Assembly: GCF_040373385.1 (NCBI RefSeq) | Contig: NZ_JBDXXH010000002.1 | Coordinates: 310,001-374,000 of the forward strand | From: Nitratidesulfovibrio sp. | GTDB lineage: Bacteria > Desulfobacterota > Desulfovibrionia > Desulfovibrionales > Desulfovibrionaceae | DNA: 64,000 nucleotides | Reading direction: 5' to 3' | Position numbers and translations under genes: made by a program | Part shown: positions 49,870 to 58,799 of the stretch, one piece after another | Layout of the letters: each line of letters opens with the position of its first letter | Position numbering within the stretch: position 1 is the stretch's first letter | Notes under the pieces: model-generated | Databases searched by the model: none | What the model saw: the letters and a program-made list of their open reading frames with translations, nothing else | What the model was told of the DNA's origin: nothing

Positions 49870-49902
49870 TGAAAAACCACCCGGAAAGGGTGGTTTTTCA
49901 TT
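49870..49902 (+). terminator. Rho-independent terminator of the two-component operon
   Basis: A 13-bp perfect stem, TGAAAAACCACCC (49870-49882) and GGGTGGTTTTTCA (49888-49900), with T-rich sequence both inside and after the stem. Confidence 0.9.
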
Positions 49903-50055
49903 TCGCACGCCGATGACGAAGCCACCGGGAAGGCTATCCACTTGCGTACGTGGGGCGTGTTGCCGTACGCTGGCAGACGAACCTCGGCACCACGTCCGCA
50001 TCCCGGTCGGGATGTTCTCCTGCGGCGTGGCCCGGCAAGCCGTCACGAGTGTCCC

Positions 50056-50421
50056 ATGAGCCAGTCCCCCCTCCCTCTCGTATTCGACATCGACGGAGTA
50101 CTGCACCGCCTGCAGGGCGACCGCGAATTCCTTGCGCTGTTGCTCGACACCTTCCTGCCCGATTTCACCGACCGGCTGGCCAAGATGCAGGCCGCCCTGG
50201 GTGAAGGGCGGTTGGACGATCTTGCGCGCCTTGCCCACAGTCTGAAAGGGGCGTCGGCCACCATCGGCGCATCACGCCTGCACCATCGGGCCGCAGCCCT
50301 GGATCAGGCCTGCCGCAACGAGGACATGGCGACCGCCCGGCTGGAATGGCTGGGCCTGCTGGAAGATGCAGAAGCCACGCGTGCCAGCATAACGGCGTGG
50401 CTGGCGGCCAACAGAACCTGA
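50056..50421 (+). CDS. Histidine phosphotransfer (Hpt) domain protein
   Basis: 121 aa from ATG 50056; the frame is open upstream to 49942 but without a better start. The phospho-His motif LARLAHSLKGASATIGA places His61 on an amphipathic helix, and the protein is otherwise helical. It starts FDIDGVLHRLQGDREFLALL, typical of free-standing Hpt domains. It would relay phosphate between an unidentified hybrid kinase and a response regulator. Confidence 0.85.
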   Translation: MSQSPLPLVFDIDGVLHRLQGDREFLALLLDTFLPDFTDRLAKMQAALGEGRLDDLARLAHSLKGASATIGASRLHHRAAALDQACRNEDMATARLEWLGLLEDAEATRASITAWLAANRT

Positions 50422-50500
50422 CCGCGCGGCGGGGTCCGGCGGGGTTCGGAGGGAGCGGGCGGCAACGGCGACCCGGTGATCCGACCGAAACCGGACCGCA

Positions 50501-50764
50501 TCAGGATGCGTTGCCGTCCTCGAAGCATCCTTCCGGGCAAAAGGCCATCAGTTCGGTAAGCACCCCGTCCGGGGCCACGTCGCTGACCAGAAATGGCCGT
50601 TCGTCCCCTTCGCGCCACCCGACAATGTCGGGGGCCAGTTCCGTGCATGCCCCACACCCGCTGCAATCACCCGGCGAAAGCAGCACCTCCCTGAAACCGC
50701 TCGGCGCGGTGGCCGTGTCCTGTTGCGCGTGCGTTGCCGCAGTCGAATCCTGACGATTGATCAT
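50501..50764 (-). CDS. Small ferredoxin-like Fe-S protein
   Basis: 87 aa from 50764. Cys motif DCSGCGACTELAPDIVG with a distant CPEGC supplies four ligands for one [4Fe-4S] cluster (CxxCxxC...C). The N-terminal 30 residues are Thr/Ala/Gln-rich. A short ferredoxin of the anaerobe type, possibly supplying electrons to the peroxiredoxin encoded upstream, but this is only proximity. Confidence 0.75.
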   Translation of the reverse strand: MINRQDSTAATHAQQDTATAPSGFREVLLSPGDCSGCGACTELAPDIVGWREGDERPFLVSDVAPDGVLTELMAFCPEGCFEDGNAS

Positions 50765-50809
50765 GTGGCCTCCCCAGGCGCGATGGCGCGCCCATCCTTC
50801 GATATGGCC

Positions 50810-50928
50810 GATACAGGCAACTATGCCCGATACAGGAACCATGGCAGTCATCAGGCAGCCATGGGAGTCATCAGGCAACCATGGCCGGTATCAGGGAACC
50901 ATGGCCTGCATCAGGGAACTATGGTCGG
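50810..50928. repeat. 20-bp imperfect tandem repeat, six copies
   Basis: Units begin at 50810, 50829, 50849, 50869, 50889 and 50909; consensus CATCAGGCAACCATGGCAGT. They abut without spacers. The unit at 50849 contains ATCAGGCAGCCATGGG, which differs by one base from the core of the repeat at 15913-15982. Confidence 0.85.
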
Positions 50929-50996
50929 TCCGGGGGCATGGCAAGGGCAGGCGGAGGCGTCATGCAGCCTACCGGGGCCCGACGCGGGCGGTGGAA

Positions 50997-51028
50997 CGAA
51001 AAAAGGGGCACGACATCTGTCGTGCCCC
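50997..51028 (-). terminator. Terminator of the peroxiredoxin gene
   Basis: A 10-bp stem GGGGCACGAC / GTCGTGCCCC (51005-51014, 51019-51028) with a 4-nt loop. On the minus strand it is followed by TTTTTTCG. Confidence 0.85.
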
Positions 51029-51071
51029 GTCGCATGCATGGCGCCAGATACGCTTCAGGCGTGCCGAAGAG

Positions 51072-51698
51072 CTAGGGGATGAGGTCCTCGTACACCTTGC
51101 CCACCAGCTTTTCGGAGGGGGTCAGGGTACGGGCGCCGGGTTCCCAGCGGGCGGGGCAGGCTTCTGCCGGATGGTCGCGCAGGTGCTTGTTGGCCTGCAT
51201 CTTGCGCACCAGTTCGGCGGCGTTGCGGCCCACGTTGTAGAAATTCACCTCGGAGCTGACCAGGGTGCCTTCCGGGTTGATGATGAAAGTGCCGCGCAGG
51301 GCGATGCCCGCGCCTTCATCGTACACGCCGAAGTAGCGCGCAACGGTTCCGGTGGGGTCGGCGGCCATCTGGTAGCGCACGTTTTCCAGCAGGCGTTCGG
51401 AATTGCGCCAGGCAAGGTGGGCGAACTTGGTGTCGGTGGACACCGAGATCACTTCCACGCCCATGTCCTTCAGCGCCGCATGGCGCTCAGCAAGGTCGGC
51501 AAGTTCGGTGGGGCACACGAAGGTGAAGTCGGCGGGGTAGAACACCAGCACGGTCCACTTGCGGTCCTGCTGCAACTTTTCGAGGGAAATCTGGCCGAAG
51601 GAACCTTCGGTGGGGTCGTAGGTTTCAAGGGTGAAGGGCTTTACGGCACGACCAACGGTGGCAAGGGCGGGGTATTCCTGTTGGGTGGGGCAGCTCAT
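51072..51698 (-). CDS. Typical 2-Cys peroxiredoxin (AhpC/Prx1 type)
   Basis: 208 aa. Peroxidatic Cys62 in YPADFTFVCPTEL and resolving Cys182 in EACPARW; TLVSSEVNFYNVGRNAAEL and GTFIINPEGTL are the usual structural segments. It reduces H2O2 and organic peroxides. The start at 51698 has AAAGGAG upstream. An AhpF-like reductase is not in the window. A PerR-like site lies just upstream. Confidence 0.93.
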   Translation of the reverse strand: MSCPTQQEYPALATVGRAVKPFTLETYDPTEGSFGQISLEKLQQDRKWTVLVFYPADFTFVCPTELADLAERHAALKDMGVEVISVSTDTKFAHLAWRNSERLLENVRYQMAADPTGTVARYFGVYDEGAGIALRGTFIINPEGTLVSSEVNFYNVGRNAAELVRKMQANKHLRDHPAEACPARWEPGARTLTPSEKLVGKVYEDLIP

Positions 51699-51725
51699 GT
51701 TCGATGACTCCTTTGAAAGAGTTGT

Positions 51726-51740
51726 TAGTAATGATTGCTG
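51726..51740. promoter_or_regulatory. Possible PerR-like site
   Basis: TAGTAATGATTGCTG contains the TAATnATT core of PerR boxes, 28 nt before the peroxiredoxin start. The flanks match poorly, so this is weak. Confidence 0.25.
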
Positions 51741-51994
51741 GTATCACTTATGGCATCGCCTCCCCGATTCGTCAAGGGGGGTGGTAAAAAAAGTGATGCC
51801 GCAAGTGGGACGTGTGAGGAATTCGCACGTGCGCGTCCATCGCCGGGTGGGTCTGGCGACACATGCCGGGAGAGCGCGACGCCCGAAAGGTGCGGAAGGT
51901 GGGCGTGGCTGGCATGCGTGAAGGCTGACGCGGCCAGCGCCGTCAGCGCACTGCGCATGCGCTTCCTGTGCCCAAGAGAACGGTACAAACACAA

Positions 51995-52025
51995 ACGCCG
52001 CACGGATGCGGAATCCATGCGGCGT
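51995..52025 (-). terminator. Terminator of the secreted protein gene
   Basis: ACGCCGCA (51995-52002) pairs with TGCGGCGT (52018-52025); on the minus strand TTGTGTTTGT follows. Confidence 0.6.
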
Positions 52026-52063
52026 ACGGCGTCTGCTGAAGGCAGGCGGGGGATGGATGACCG

Positions 52064-52669
52064 TCAGTCGATCCACTTCCCCTTGTCGTAGCGGATGATT
52101 TCGGTGACGCGGCGAGCCTTGACCACGGTGAAGTCGCCGGTGAGGGCGGCTTCCTTGGTGGCGGCGCGGCTTTCGAATTCCTGCTCGTGATAGACGATGA
52201 GCCCCACGTACTTGGCGCCGGGGCCCTGGGCGTCGTGCACGTCGGTGGAGAGCGAGTCGGGGTCCACGGCCATGTAGCGGGCCACGAATTCGTTGCCGTT
52301 CTGTACCACGTCCTTGCGGCTCTGGCAGGGGCGCAGGCTTTCGTTCATGTGGCGCAGCTTGGCGCGGGCCAGGGTATCGAGCTTGTTGTGCACGTCCTCG
52401 ATGGTGTCGCCCACGGGCTTCTTGGCGGGAACCACTTTGGCCACCTGCGTGGGCTTGGCGGCTGGCTTCGCGGATTTCGTGGCCTGGGCGGCCTTGGCGG
52501 TCTTGTCAGCGGCCTTCTTCGTCTGTTGCGGCTGCGGTGTGGCGGCGGTATCCGCCGCGCCAGCCGGAGAAACGCAGACAGCCCCGGTCAGGGGCAGCGT
52601 CAGGGACAGGGCCAGGGTAACGGGCAGCGTCAGGGCCTTTGCGGCCATCGCGATGCGGCCTTGCTTCAT
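52064..52669 (-). CDS. Secreted protein with Lys/Ala-rich linker
   Basis: 201 aa from 52669. A signal peptide (LTLPVTLALSLTLPLTGAV) is followed by a long Lys/Ala/Pro/Thr-rich linker (KKAADKTAKAAQATKSAKP) and a C-terminal domain of ~110 residues (DTIEDVHNKLDTLARAKLRH... YVGLIVYHEQEFESR) without recognised family. The linker may cross peptidoglycan. It lies 66 nt after the VWA-OmpA gene on the same strand and could form an operon with it. Confidence 0.65.
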   Translation of the reverse strand: MKQGRIAMAAKALTLPVTLALSLTLPLTGAVCVSPAGAADTAATPQPQQTKKAADKTAKAAQATKSAKPAAKPTQVAKVVPAKKPVGDTIEDVHNKLDTLARAKLRHMNESLRPCQSRKDVVQNGNEFVARYMAVDPDSLSTDVHDAQGPGAKYVGLIVYHEQEFESRAATKEAALTGDFTVVKARRVTEIIRYDKGKWID

Positions 52670-52735
52670 CGACTTCGTCTCCGTTTGCGGAAAGGCCCGG
52701 CGGGTTTCCCCACCGGGCCTGCATGGTCCGTTGTG

Positions 52736-53773
52736 CTACTTGATGAAGGAGAGTTCGACCCGGCGGTTCAGCTTGCGGGTGTCTTCGGTGCTGTTGTCGT
52801 ACTTGGGCTTGGCTTCGCCGTAGCCCTTGGTGATCAGGCGCGAGGACTCGACGCCCTGCTTGACCAGGAAGTCCTTGACCGACTTGGCGCGGGCTTCGGA
52901 CAGCTTCTGGTTGTATTCGTCGGTGCCGAGGCTGCACGTATGACCGGCAACTTCAACCGAGCCCTTCTTGGACTTCAGGATGGCGGCGGTTTCCACCAGG
53001 ATGCTGGTGGCGGTGGCGTCCAGCTTGGCGGAGTTCAAGGCGAACTGGATGCTGCGCAGCACGATCACTTCGTCCATGGGGGCGACGGCAGCGGCGGCGG
53101 GAGCAGCCTTTTCTTCGTAGAACACGTCGCGCACGAACTTGTCGAGGGCGGCTTCGTTGGCCAGCAACTCGACGGCGTTGGCGGAGACGGTGCAGCCGTT
53201 CAGCTTGGCGATGGCGTCAAGGGTGGCCTGGCCAGCGGGCTTGTCGGCCATGGAGATGACGTGCAGGCACAGGCCGGGGTTGGTGGCCAGCAGCAGCTTG
53301 GCTTCGGCCACGGGGTCGCCGCCGACGTTCGATTCGCCGTCGCTGATCATGATCATGGCGGCCTTGCGCTTCATGGACTTGGTGTAGGTGGCCTTGTCGA
53401 AGCCGGGACCCATGGGGGTCAGGCGGGCGAAGGTGTCTTCGTTTTCGTTCAGCTTCCTGATGGACTTGTCATAGGACGCCTTGTCCCACACGCCCACGGG
53501 CTGAATTTCGGAAACCGGGGCGAAGGTGTGCAGGCCGCCTTCGTAGCCCAGCGCCGGGATCTTGGCGTTGATGGCTGAAAGCAGCTTCTTGGTCAGTTCC
53601 ATCTTGTTCTTGCCGACCTTTTCATGCTTCAGCATCATGGACCCGGAGTAGTCCACGAAGAAGTCGAAGCTGGCGATCTTGGGAACAAGGGTGGATTGAC
53701 CGGCGGCGAAGGCCGGGGCAGCGCAGACAAGCATCAGCGCCGCGACCAGAGTCAGGATTTTCGAAAATTTCAT
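52736..53773 (-). CDS. VWA-OmpA fusion, periplasmic/outer-membrane protein
   Basis: 345 aa from 53773. Signal peptide (ILTLVAALMLVCAAPAFA), von Willebrand A domain with MIDAS DYSGS (Asp41, Ser43, Ser45) and DGESN, then an OmpA peptidoglycan-binding domain (FALNSAKLDATATSILVETA, VAGHTCSLGTDEYNQKLSEA, LSEARAKSVKDFLVKQGV). Its likely job is to anchor a VWA adhesion or scaffolding unit to the cell wall. The OmpA fold is clear; the MIDAS partner is unknown. Confidence 0.9.
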   Translation of the reverse strand: MKFSKILTLVAALMLVCAAPAFAAGQSTLVPKIASFDFFVDYSGSMMLKHEKVGKNKMELTKKLLSAINAKIPALGYEGGLHTFAPVSEIQPVGVWDKASYDKSIRKLNENEDTFARLTPMGPGFDKATYTKSMKRKAAMIMISDGESNVGGDPVAEAKLLLATNPGLCLHVISMADKPAGQATLDAIAKLNGCTVSANAVELLANEAALDKFVRDVFYEEKAAPAAAAVAPMDEVIVLRSIQFALNSAKLDATATSILVETAAILKSKKGSVEVAGHTCSLGTDEYNQKLSEARAKSVKDFLVKQGVESSRLITKGYGEAKPKYDNSTEDTRKLNRRVELSFIK

Positions 53774-53927
53774 GGGAGCCTCCAAAGAATAGCTGATGTT
53801 GACGCAGGGAAAATACTCCAGCCCGGAATTATCTTCATATTGTGCAAGTTACCGGCAAAACATGGTCATGACAAGACCATTCCGCGTTTTATGCACAACT
53901 TTCCGATTTTTTACGGGCGGCATGCCG

Positions 53928-55349
53928 TCATGCGAGCTCTTGCGGAGCCTCCATGGCGGCTTCCAGTGCTTCATCCAGCGTCGGGTGGGCGAAAATGACA
54001 GAACCCGCGTCATGCGCGGTCCAGCCAGGCGCCGTGCCGCTCCCTCCCGCAAGCACGGCCGCCAGCGTCACCAGGTGCGAAACGCCGTGGCCCACGGCGG
54101 TCACGCCCCGGATGCGCCCGTCAACCCAGACGATCTTGATGAAACCTTGCGTCGTTCCATACGCCTGCACAATGGGATTAGCAATGAGCATAGAGCGCGA
54201 AACACGGGGGGAAAAGCCCGCATTCTTCAATTCTTCCGCGGTAGGGCCAACCCGCATGGCTTCCAGATGGCCATAGATGCACGCGGGCATCACGCCTGCG
54301 TCATAGGGCGCTTCCGTGTCGCCGCAGGCGTGGCGCACCGCGTGGCGGGCCTGATGGTCCGCCGCGTGTGCCAGCAGGGTGCGGCCATTCACATCGCCGA
54401 TAGCGTACACGTGCGGCGCCGCACGCAGCCACTCGTCGGTCTGCACCCAGCCGGGGCCGCGCAGGGTTGCGCCCAGCGCCTCCAGCCCGATTCCGGCGGA
54501 TGCGGGACGGCGCCCCACGGCCAGCAAGGCCTTGTCGGCGGTCAGTTCCTCGCCGTCCTCGAAGCGCAGCACGGCGTGACCGTCAACCGTGGCCAGCGAA
54601 GCCACCTTGCGCCCGGTATGGATGGTCCACCCTTCGCGCGCGTAGACCTTGCGCAGGGTGTCGCCCACTTCCGGGTCCTCGGTGGGGGCCAGGCGGCCCA
54701 TGCCTTCCACGATGGTGATGCGCGTGCCAAGGCGCGAGAAGAAGTCGGCCATTTCCAGGCCGATGGCCCCGCCGCCCACCACCATCAGGCTTTCCGGGGC
54801 CTCGGTCACGTCGAGCAGCGCAGTGGAATCGAGCACCGCCGCGCCGTCGGCGGCAAGGCCGGGAAAGCTGGCCGGGGTGGAGCCGGTGGCCACGATCAGG
54901 GTACCCCAGCCAAGCCGGGTTTCCTGCGTGGTGCCGTCGGGCTGAGCCGAGACAACGGCCAGTTCGCCGTCACCATCGCCCTGCCGTCCGCTGGTCACCC
55001 GGCCTTCACCCGCGTAGACGGCGATGCCCGCCGCCTTCAGGCGCTTTTCCAGCGCCTGGCGGGTGCCCTTGACGTAGCGGTCCTTGCGCTGTTGCAAGGC
55101 GGGCAGGTCGAAGGCGATGTGCCCTTCGGCGCCCTTCAGCTTCTTTTGCGTTTCCAGCAGCGGCTGGGCGGCGGTGGCTCCCAGCAGCAGCTTGGTGGGG
55201 ATGCACCCCCGGTTCAGGCAGGTGCCGCCCAGGCCGTCGCGGTCCACCAGCGCCACGGAAAGCCCGCGCGCCGCCGCATCGAAGGCGGCCCGGCTTCCGC
55301 CGGGCCCTCCTCCGAGTATGATCATGTCGTAACGGGTGCTAGGCGTCAT
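53928..55349 (-). CDS. lpdA: Dihydrolipoyl dehydrogenase (glycine cleavage L protein)
   Basis: 473 aa. FAD site GGGPGGSRAA, redox-active Cys44 and Cys49 (GGTCLNRGCIPTK), NAD site VVGGGAIGLEMADF, second FAD motif YAIGDVNGR and active-site His-Glu (FAHPTLDEAL). It reoxidises lipoyl-H protein with NAD. The start overlaps the end of gcvPB by 11 nt, so it belongs to the gcv operon. Confidence 0.93.
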   Translation of the reverse strand: MTPSTRYDMIILGGGPGGSRAAFDAAARGLSVALVDRDGLGGTCLNRGCIPTKLLLGATAAQPLLETQKKLKGAEGHIAFDLPALQQRKDRYVKGTRQALEKRLKAAGIAVYAGEGRVTSGRQGDGDGELAVVSAQPDGTTQETRLGWGTLIVATGSTPASFPGLAADGAAVLDSTALLDVTEAPESLMVVGGGAIGLEMADFFSRLGTRITIVEGMGRLAPTEDPEVGDTLRKVYAREGWTIHTGRKVASLATVDGHAVLRFEDGEELTADKALLAVGRRPASAGIGLEALGATLRGPGWVQTDEWLRAAPHVYAIGDVNGRTLLAHAADHQARHAVRHACGDTEAPYDAGVMPACIYGHLEAMRVGPTAEELKNAGFSPRVSRSMLIANPIVQAYGTTQGFIKIVWVDGRIRGVTAVGHGVSHLVTLAAVLAGGSGTAPGWTAHDAGSVIFAHPTLDEALEAAMEAPQELA

Positions 55350-56784
55350 CCGTCAGCACCATGTTGCGGGCCGCCGCCGTCTCGTCCAGCCTGCGCACCG
55401 GCGTGGTCACCGGGGCCGCGTGCAGGGCGTCGGGGTTTTGCGCCGCCGATTCCAGAATGGCGATGAGGTCGTCCGCGAATTCGTCGAGCGTCTGCCTGCT
55501 CTCGGTTTCCGTGGGCTCGAACATCATGCATTCCTTGACGATGAGCGGGAAGTAGATGGTGGGGGCGTGGTAGCCCTTGTCCAGCAGGGCCTTTGCCACG
55601 TCCAGCGCGCGGATGCCGCACTCGGCGTGGTTGCAGGCGGACGCCACGAACTCGTGCATGCAGATGCGGTCGTGGGGGATTTCCAGCACCTTTTCCAGCC
55701 GTTTGCGCAGGTAGTTGGCGTTGAGCACCGCGTATTCGGACACGCGTTCCAGCCCTTCGCCGCCCAGGCGCAGGATGTAGGCATACGCTTTGAGCAGCAC
55801 GCCGAAGTTGCCGTAGAACGGGGCCATGAAGCCGATGGACTTCGGATGGTCGTAGTTCAGGTAGTAGCGGCCGTCGTGCAGCTTTTCCACCCGCGAGATG
55901 GGCAGGTACGGCACCAGTCGTTCGCTGACGCCCACCGGACCGGCACCGGGGCCGCCGCCGCCGTGCGGGGTGGCGAAGGTCTTGTGCAGGTTCAGGTGCA
56001 CCACGTCGAAGCCCACGTCGCCCACGCGCATCTTGCCGAGGATGGCGTTGAGGTTGGCGCCGTCGTAGTAGAGCAGGGCGTCCACGGCGCGCAGCTTTTC
56101 GACAATGCGCGGCAGGTGGTTTTCGAACAGCCCCAGGGTGTTGGGGCAGGTCATCATCAGGGCGGCCACGTCGTCATCCAGGGCGGCTTCCAGCGCGTCC
56201 GGGTCGACCATGCCGTCCTTGGATTCGATGTTCACCACCTCGTACCCGGCCAGCGCGGCGGATGCGGGGTTGGTGCCGTGGGCGGAATCGGGGCAGATGA
56301 CCTTGGTCTTACGGTTGCCCTTGTCCTTGTGGTAGGCGGCGATGAGCATGGCGCCGGTAAGCTCGCCGTGCGCGCCCGCCATGGGGTGCAGGGTGAACGC
56401 GCGCATGCCGGTGATTTCGCACAGCAGGCGTTCCGTTTCCCACATCACCTCAAGTGCGCCCTGGGCGTACTGGCCCGCGCCCTTCAACTGGGCCATCAGC
56501 GGGTGCAGCCGGGTAAAGCCGGGCAGGGCGGCCACCTGTTCGGTGAACTTGGGGTTGTACTTCATGGTGCACGAGCCGAGGGGGTAGAAATTGGAATCCA
56601 CCCCGAAGTTCAGGCGCGACAGCCGCGTGAAGTGGCGCACCACGTCCAGCTCGCCGAGTTCCGGCAGGGCGGGGGGGGTGGCGCGCAGCAGGTTTGCGGG
56701 CAGCATGTCCGCCGCGTGCTTCTTGGGCTGCGCGGGCAGACAGGCGGTGCGGCCTGGGACGGATGCGGCGAAGGCGGTCTTCAC
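55339..56784 (-). CDS. gcvPB: Glycine decarboxylase P-protein, subunit 2
   Basis: 481 aa from GTG 56784 (GGAGGTATCC upstream), overlapping gcvPA by 4 nt. PLP Lys in HLNLHKTFATPHGGGGPG; other family segments MAGAHGELTGAMLIAAYH, CPDSAHGTNPASAALAGYEV. Together with GcvPA it decarboxylates glycine and transfers aminomethyl to the lipoyl H protein. Confidence 0.95.
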   Translation of the reverse strand: MKTAFAASVPGRTACLPAQPKKHAADMLPANLLRATPPALPELGELDVVRHFTRLSRLNFGVDSNFYPLGSCTMKYNPKFTEQVAALPGFTRLHPLMAQLKGAGQYAQGALEVMWETERLLCEITGMRAFTLHPMAGAHGELTGAMLIAAYHKDKGNRKTKVICPDSAHGTNPASAALAGYEVVNIESKDGMVDPDALEAALDDDVAALMMTCPNTLGLFENHLPRIVEKLRAVDALLYYDGANLNAILGKMRVGDVGFDVVHLNLHKTFATPHGGGGPGAGPVGVSERLVPYLPISRVEKLHDGRYYLNYDHPKSIGFMAPFYGNFGVLLKAYAYILRLGGEGLERVSEYAVLNANYLRKRLEKVLEIPHDRICMHEFVASACNHAECGIRALDVAKALLDKGYHAPTIYFPLIVKECMMFEPTETESRQTLDEFADDLIAILESAAQNPDALHAAPVTTPVRRLDETAAARNMVLTDDA

Positions 56785-58112
56785 AGGATACCTCCCAGCA
56801 TTTCGGCCAGAATGCCGACCTGTTCGAAGCTGTTCTTTTCGGTGCAGGCCACCAGCAGCACGTCGTCCATGCCTGCGTAGTAGCGCCCCACGGGAAAGCC
56901 GGGCACGTAGCCGCGCGCGGTAAGCCTGTCCACCGCCTCGAAGGCGGGAATGGGCAGCCGCACGGCGAATTCGTTGCCGAAGGGGGCGGTGTTCAGCGGG
57001 CGCACCCCGGCGATGGCGGTCAGCCGTTCCATGGCGTAGCGGGCGCGTTCCATGGAAAGTTCCGCCGTGCGGGTCAGGCCTTCCGGTCCCAGCAGGCACA
57101 GGTGCACCAGGGTGCGCAGGGCGCACAGGGCCTGGTTGGAGCAGATGTTGGACGTGGCTTTCGCGCGGCGGATGTGCTGTTCGCGCGCCTGCAACGTCAG
57201 CACGTAGCCGGTGCGGCCTTCCGTGTCGTTGGTGCGGCCCACGATGCGGCCCGGCATCTGGCGCACCATGTCCTTGGTGCAGGTCATGACGCCAAGGTAC
57301 GGCCCGCCGAAGCTCAGCGGCTGGCCCAGCGACTGGCCTTCTGCCACGGCGATGTCCGCGCCCATTTCGCCGGGCGTCTTCAGCACCGACTGCATGACCG
57401 GGTACACCGAAATGACCGACGCGGCCTTCTGGCTTCTGGCATGCGCGAACAGGTCGGTGAAGTCTTCCACCACCCCGAAGAAGTTGGGGTTCTGCACCAC
57501 CACGGCGGCGCAACCGGTATCCACGGCGGCCTTCAGGGCGGCCATGTCCGACGTGCCGTCCACCTGCGGCACGGTGACGAGATCAAGCGAAAGGTTGGAC
57601 GTGTACGAGGCCAGCATGGTGCGCCAGATGGGGCTGACGGCCTCGTCGATGACCAGCTTGCGGCGCTTGGTGGCGCGCACGGCCATCATCATGGCTTCGA
57701 AGATGGCCGAACCGCCATCGTACACCGAGGCATTGGCGCAATCCATGTCCAGCAGGCGGCACACCGCCGTCTGGTATTCGAAGATGGCCTGCAGGGTGCC
57801 CTGCGAGGCTTCCGGCTGGTAGGGGGTGTAGGCGGTGTAGAATTCACCGCGCGAAACCAGCGCATCGACGGCGGCCGGGATGTGGTGGTTGTAGAAACCG
57901 CCACCCAGAAAGCTGACTACATCGGTGCGGTTGCGGGCGGCCATTTCTTCCATCTTGGCCAGCACCTGCATTTCGCTGAGGCCCAGGGGCAGCTCGAAGC
58001 TGCGCGGGCGCATCTCTGCCGGAATATCGCCGAAAAGGTCCTCGATGCTCTGCACGCCGATGACGGAGAGCATTTCCCGGACCTCCTCTGGGGAGTGCGG
58101 GATGAACGGCAT
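56781..58112 (-). CDS. gcvPA: Glycine decarboxylase P-protein, subunit 1
   Basis: 443 aa. Starts MPFIPHSPEEVREMLSVIGV; family segments FLGGGFYNHHIPAAVDALVS, YTPYQPEASQGTLQAIFEYQ, YDGGSAIFEAMMMAVRAT and NPNFFGVVEDF. This is the N-terminal-half homologue of the fused GcvP found in E. coli. It lies 16 nt after gcvH, in one operon. Confidence 0.95.
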   Translation of the reverse strand: MPFIPHSPEEVREMLSVIGVQSIEDLFGDIPAEMRPRSFELPLGLSEMQVLAKMEEMAARNRTDVVSFLGGGFYNHHIPAAVDALVSRGEFYTAYTPYQPEASQGTLQAIFEYQTAVCRLLDMDCANASVYDGGSAIFEAMMMAVRATKRRKLVIDEAVSPIWRTMLASYTSNLSLDLVTVPQVDGTSDMAALKAAVDTGCAAVVVQNPNFFGVVEDFTDLFAHARSQKAASVISVYPVMQSVLKTPGEMGADIAVAEGQSLGQPLSFGGPYLGVMTCTKDMVRQMPGRIVGRTNDTEGRTGYVLTLQAREQHIRRAKATSNICSNQALCALRTLVHLCLLGPEGLTRTAELSMERARYAMERLTAIAGVRPLNTAPFGNEFAVRLPIPAFEAVDRLTARGYVPGFPVGRYYAGMDDVLLVACTEKNSFEQVGILAEMLGGIL

Positions 58113-58128
58113 GGTTTGCTCCTTGCCG

Positions 58129-58512
58129 CTAGTGGGCTTCGCGCGCGACGACGGCTTCGTAGTCGGCGGCGGAGAGCAGGCCTTCGGGCGTGGCGGAAAG
58201 CTTCACGCGTACCATCCAGCCGTCGGTGTAGGGCGACTGGTTCACCAGTTCCGGCGCGCCGGACAGGGCGTCGTTGACGGCGCTGACGGTGCCGGCAAGG
58301 GGCGAGTACAGTTCGCTGGCGGCCTTCACCGATTCCACCGAACCCATTTCCTGGCCGGTGGCCAGGGTGTCGCCCACGGCGGGCAGATCGACGAAGGTCA
58401 GGTCGCCCAGCTGTTCCTGGGCAAACTGGGTGATGCCGATGACGGCCTCGTCACCTTCGATGCGCACCCATTCGTGGGTATCGGTGTAGAGCAGGTCGGC
58501 GGGAATGGACAT
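58129..58512 (-). CDS. gcvH: Glycine cleavage system H protein
   Basis: 127 aa from 58512, with GGAGGCACAC upstream. Lipoyl-lysine Lys63 in [16 protein letters not shown]; other segments [20 protein letters not shown] and [17 protein letters not shown]. It carries the aminomethyl group between P and T proteins. No gcvT follows in the window. No glycine riboswitch could be seen in the leader. Confidence 0.96.
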   Translation of the reverse strand: MSIPADLLYTDTHEWVRIEGDEAVIGITQFAQEQLGDLTFVDLPAVGDTLATGQEMGSVESVKAASELYSPLAGTVSAVNDALSGAPELVNQSPYTDGWMVRVKLSATPEGLLSAADYEAVVAREAH

Positions 58513-58799
58513 GTGTGCCTCCTGGAAGGGTTCGGCCTGTGGTGGTGGCCTGTGGGGGGTGAGTGGGATGCGCGGCGCGGGCACGGCGGTCACGGCCCGG
58601 CTGCGGTGTGTGGCGCTGTCGCGAACGATGCGGGGCGCGGCCCTGTTCGAACGGCACGGAACGCGGCTTGCCCTTGCTGTGGTAACAAGGGCACGCCGGA
58701 CGCACCGGAAACACGGCAAGCGCGCCGGTGCACCGGTAATAGCCGGACACGGCGCGACCCGCAAGTGCCGCGACACGGAGAAAAGGGGAGTAGGCGCGC

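Larger units (their letters stand above)
50765..51071. other. 307-bp intergenic region with tandem repeats
   Basis: No gene. It holds six 20-bp tandem repeats (50810-50928) and the terminator of the peroxiredoxin gene (50997-51028). Confidence 0.6.
51699..52063. other. 365-bp region upstream of the peroxiredoxin gene
   Basis: No gene seen. It contains the promoter of the peroxiredoxin (AT-rich 51720-51760), a run of seven A at 51785-51792, and the terminator of the following minus-strand gene (51995-52025). Confidence 0.5.

Noticed and set aside
50810..50928. CRISPR array
   Set aside because: The 20-bp units abut directly without unique spacers, and no cas gene is present.
58513..58799. Glycine riboswitch upstream of gcvH
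   Set aside because: The leader is GC-rich but none of the conserved glycine-aptamer segments could be recognised on the minus strand.
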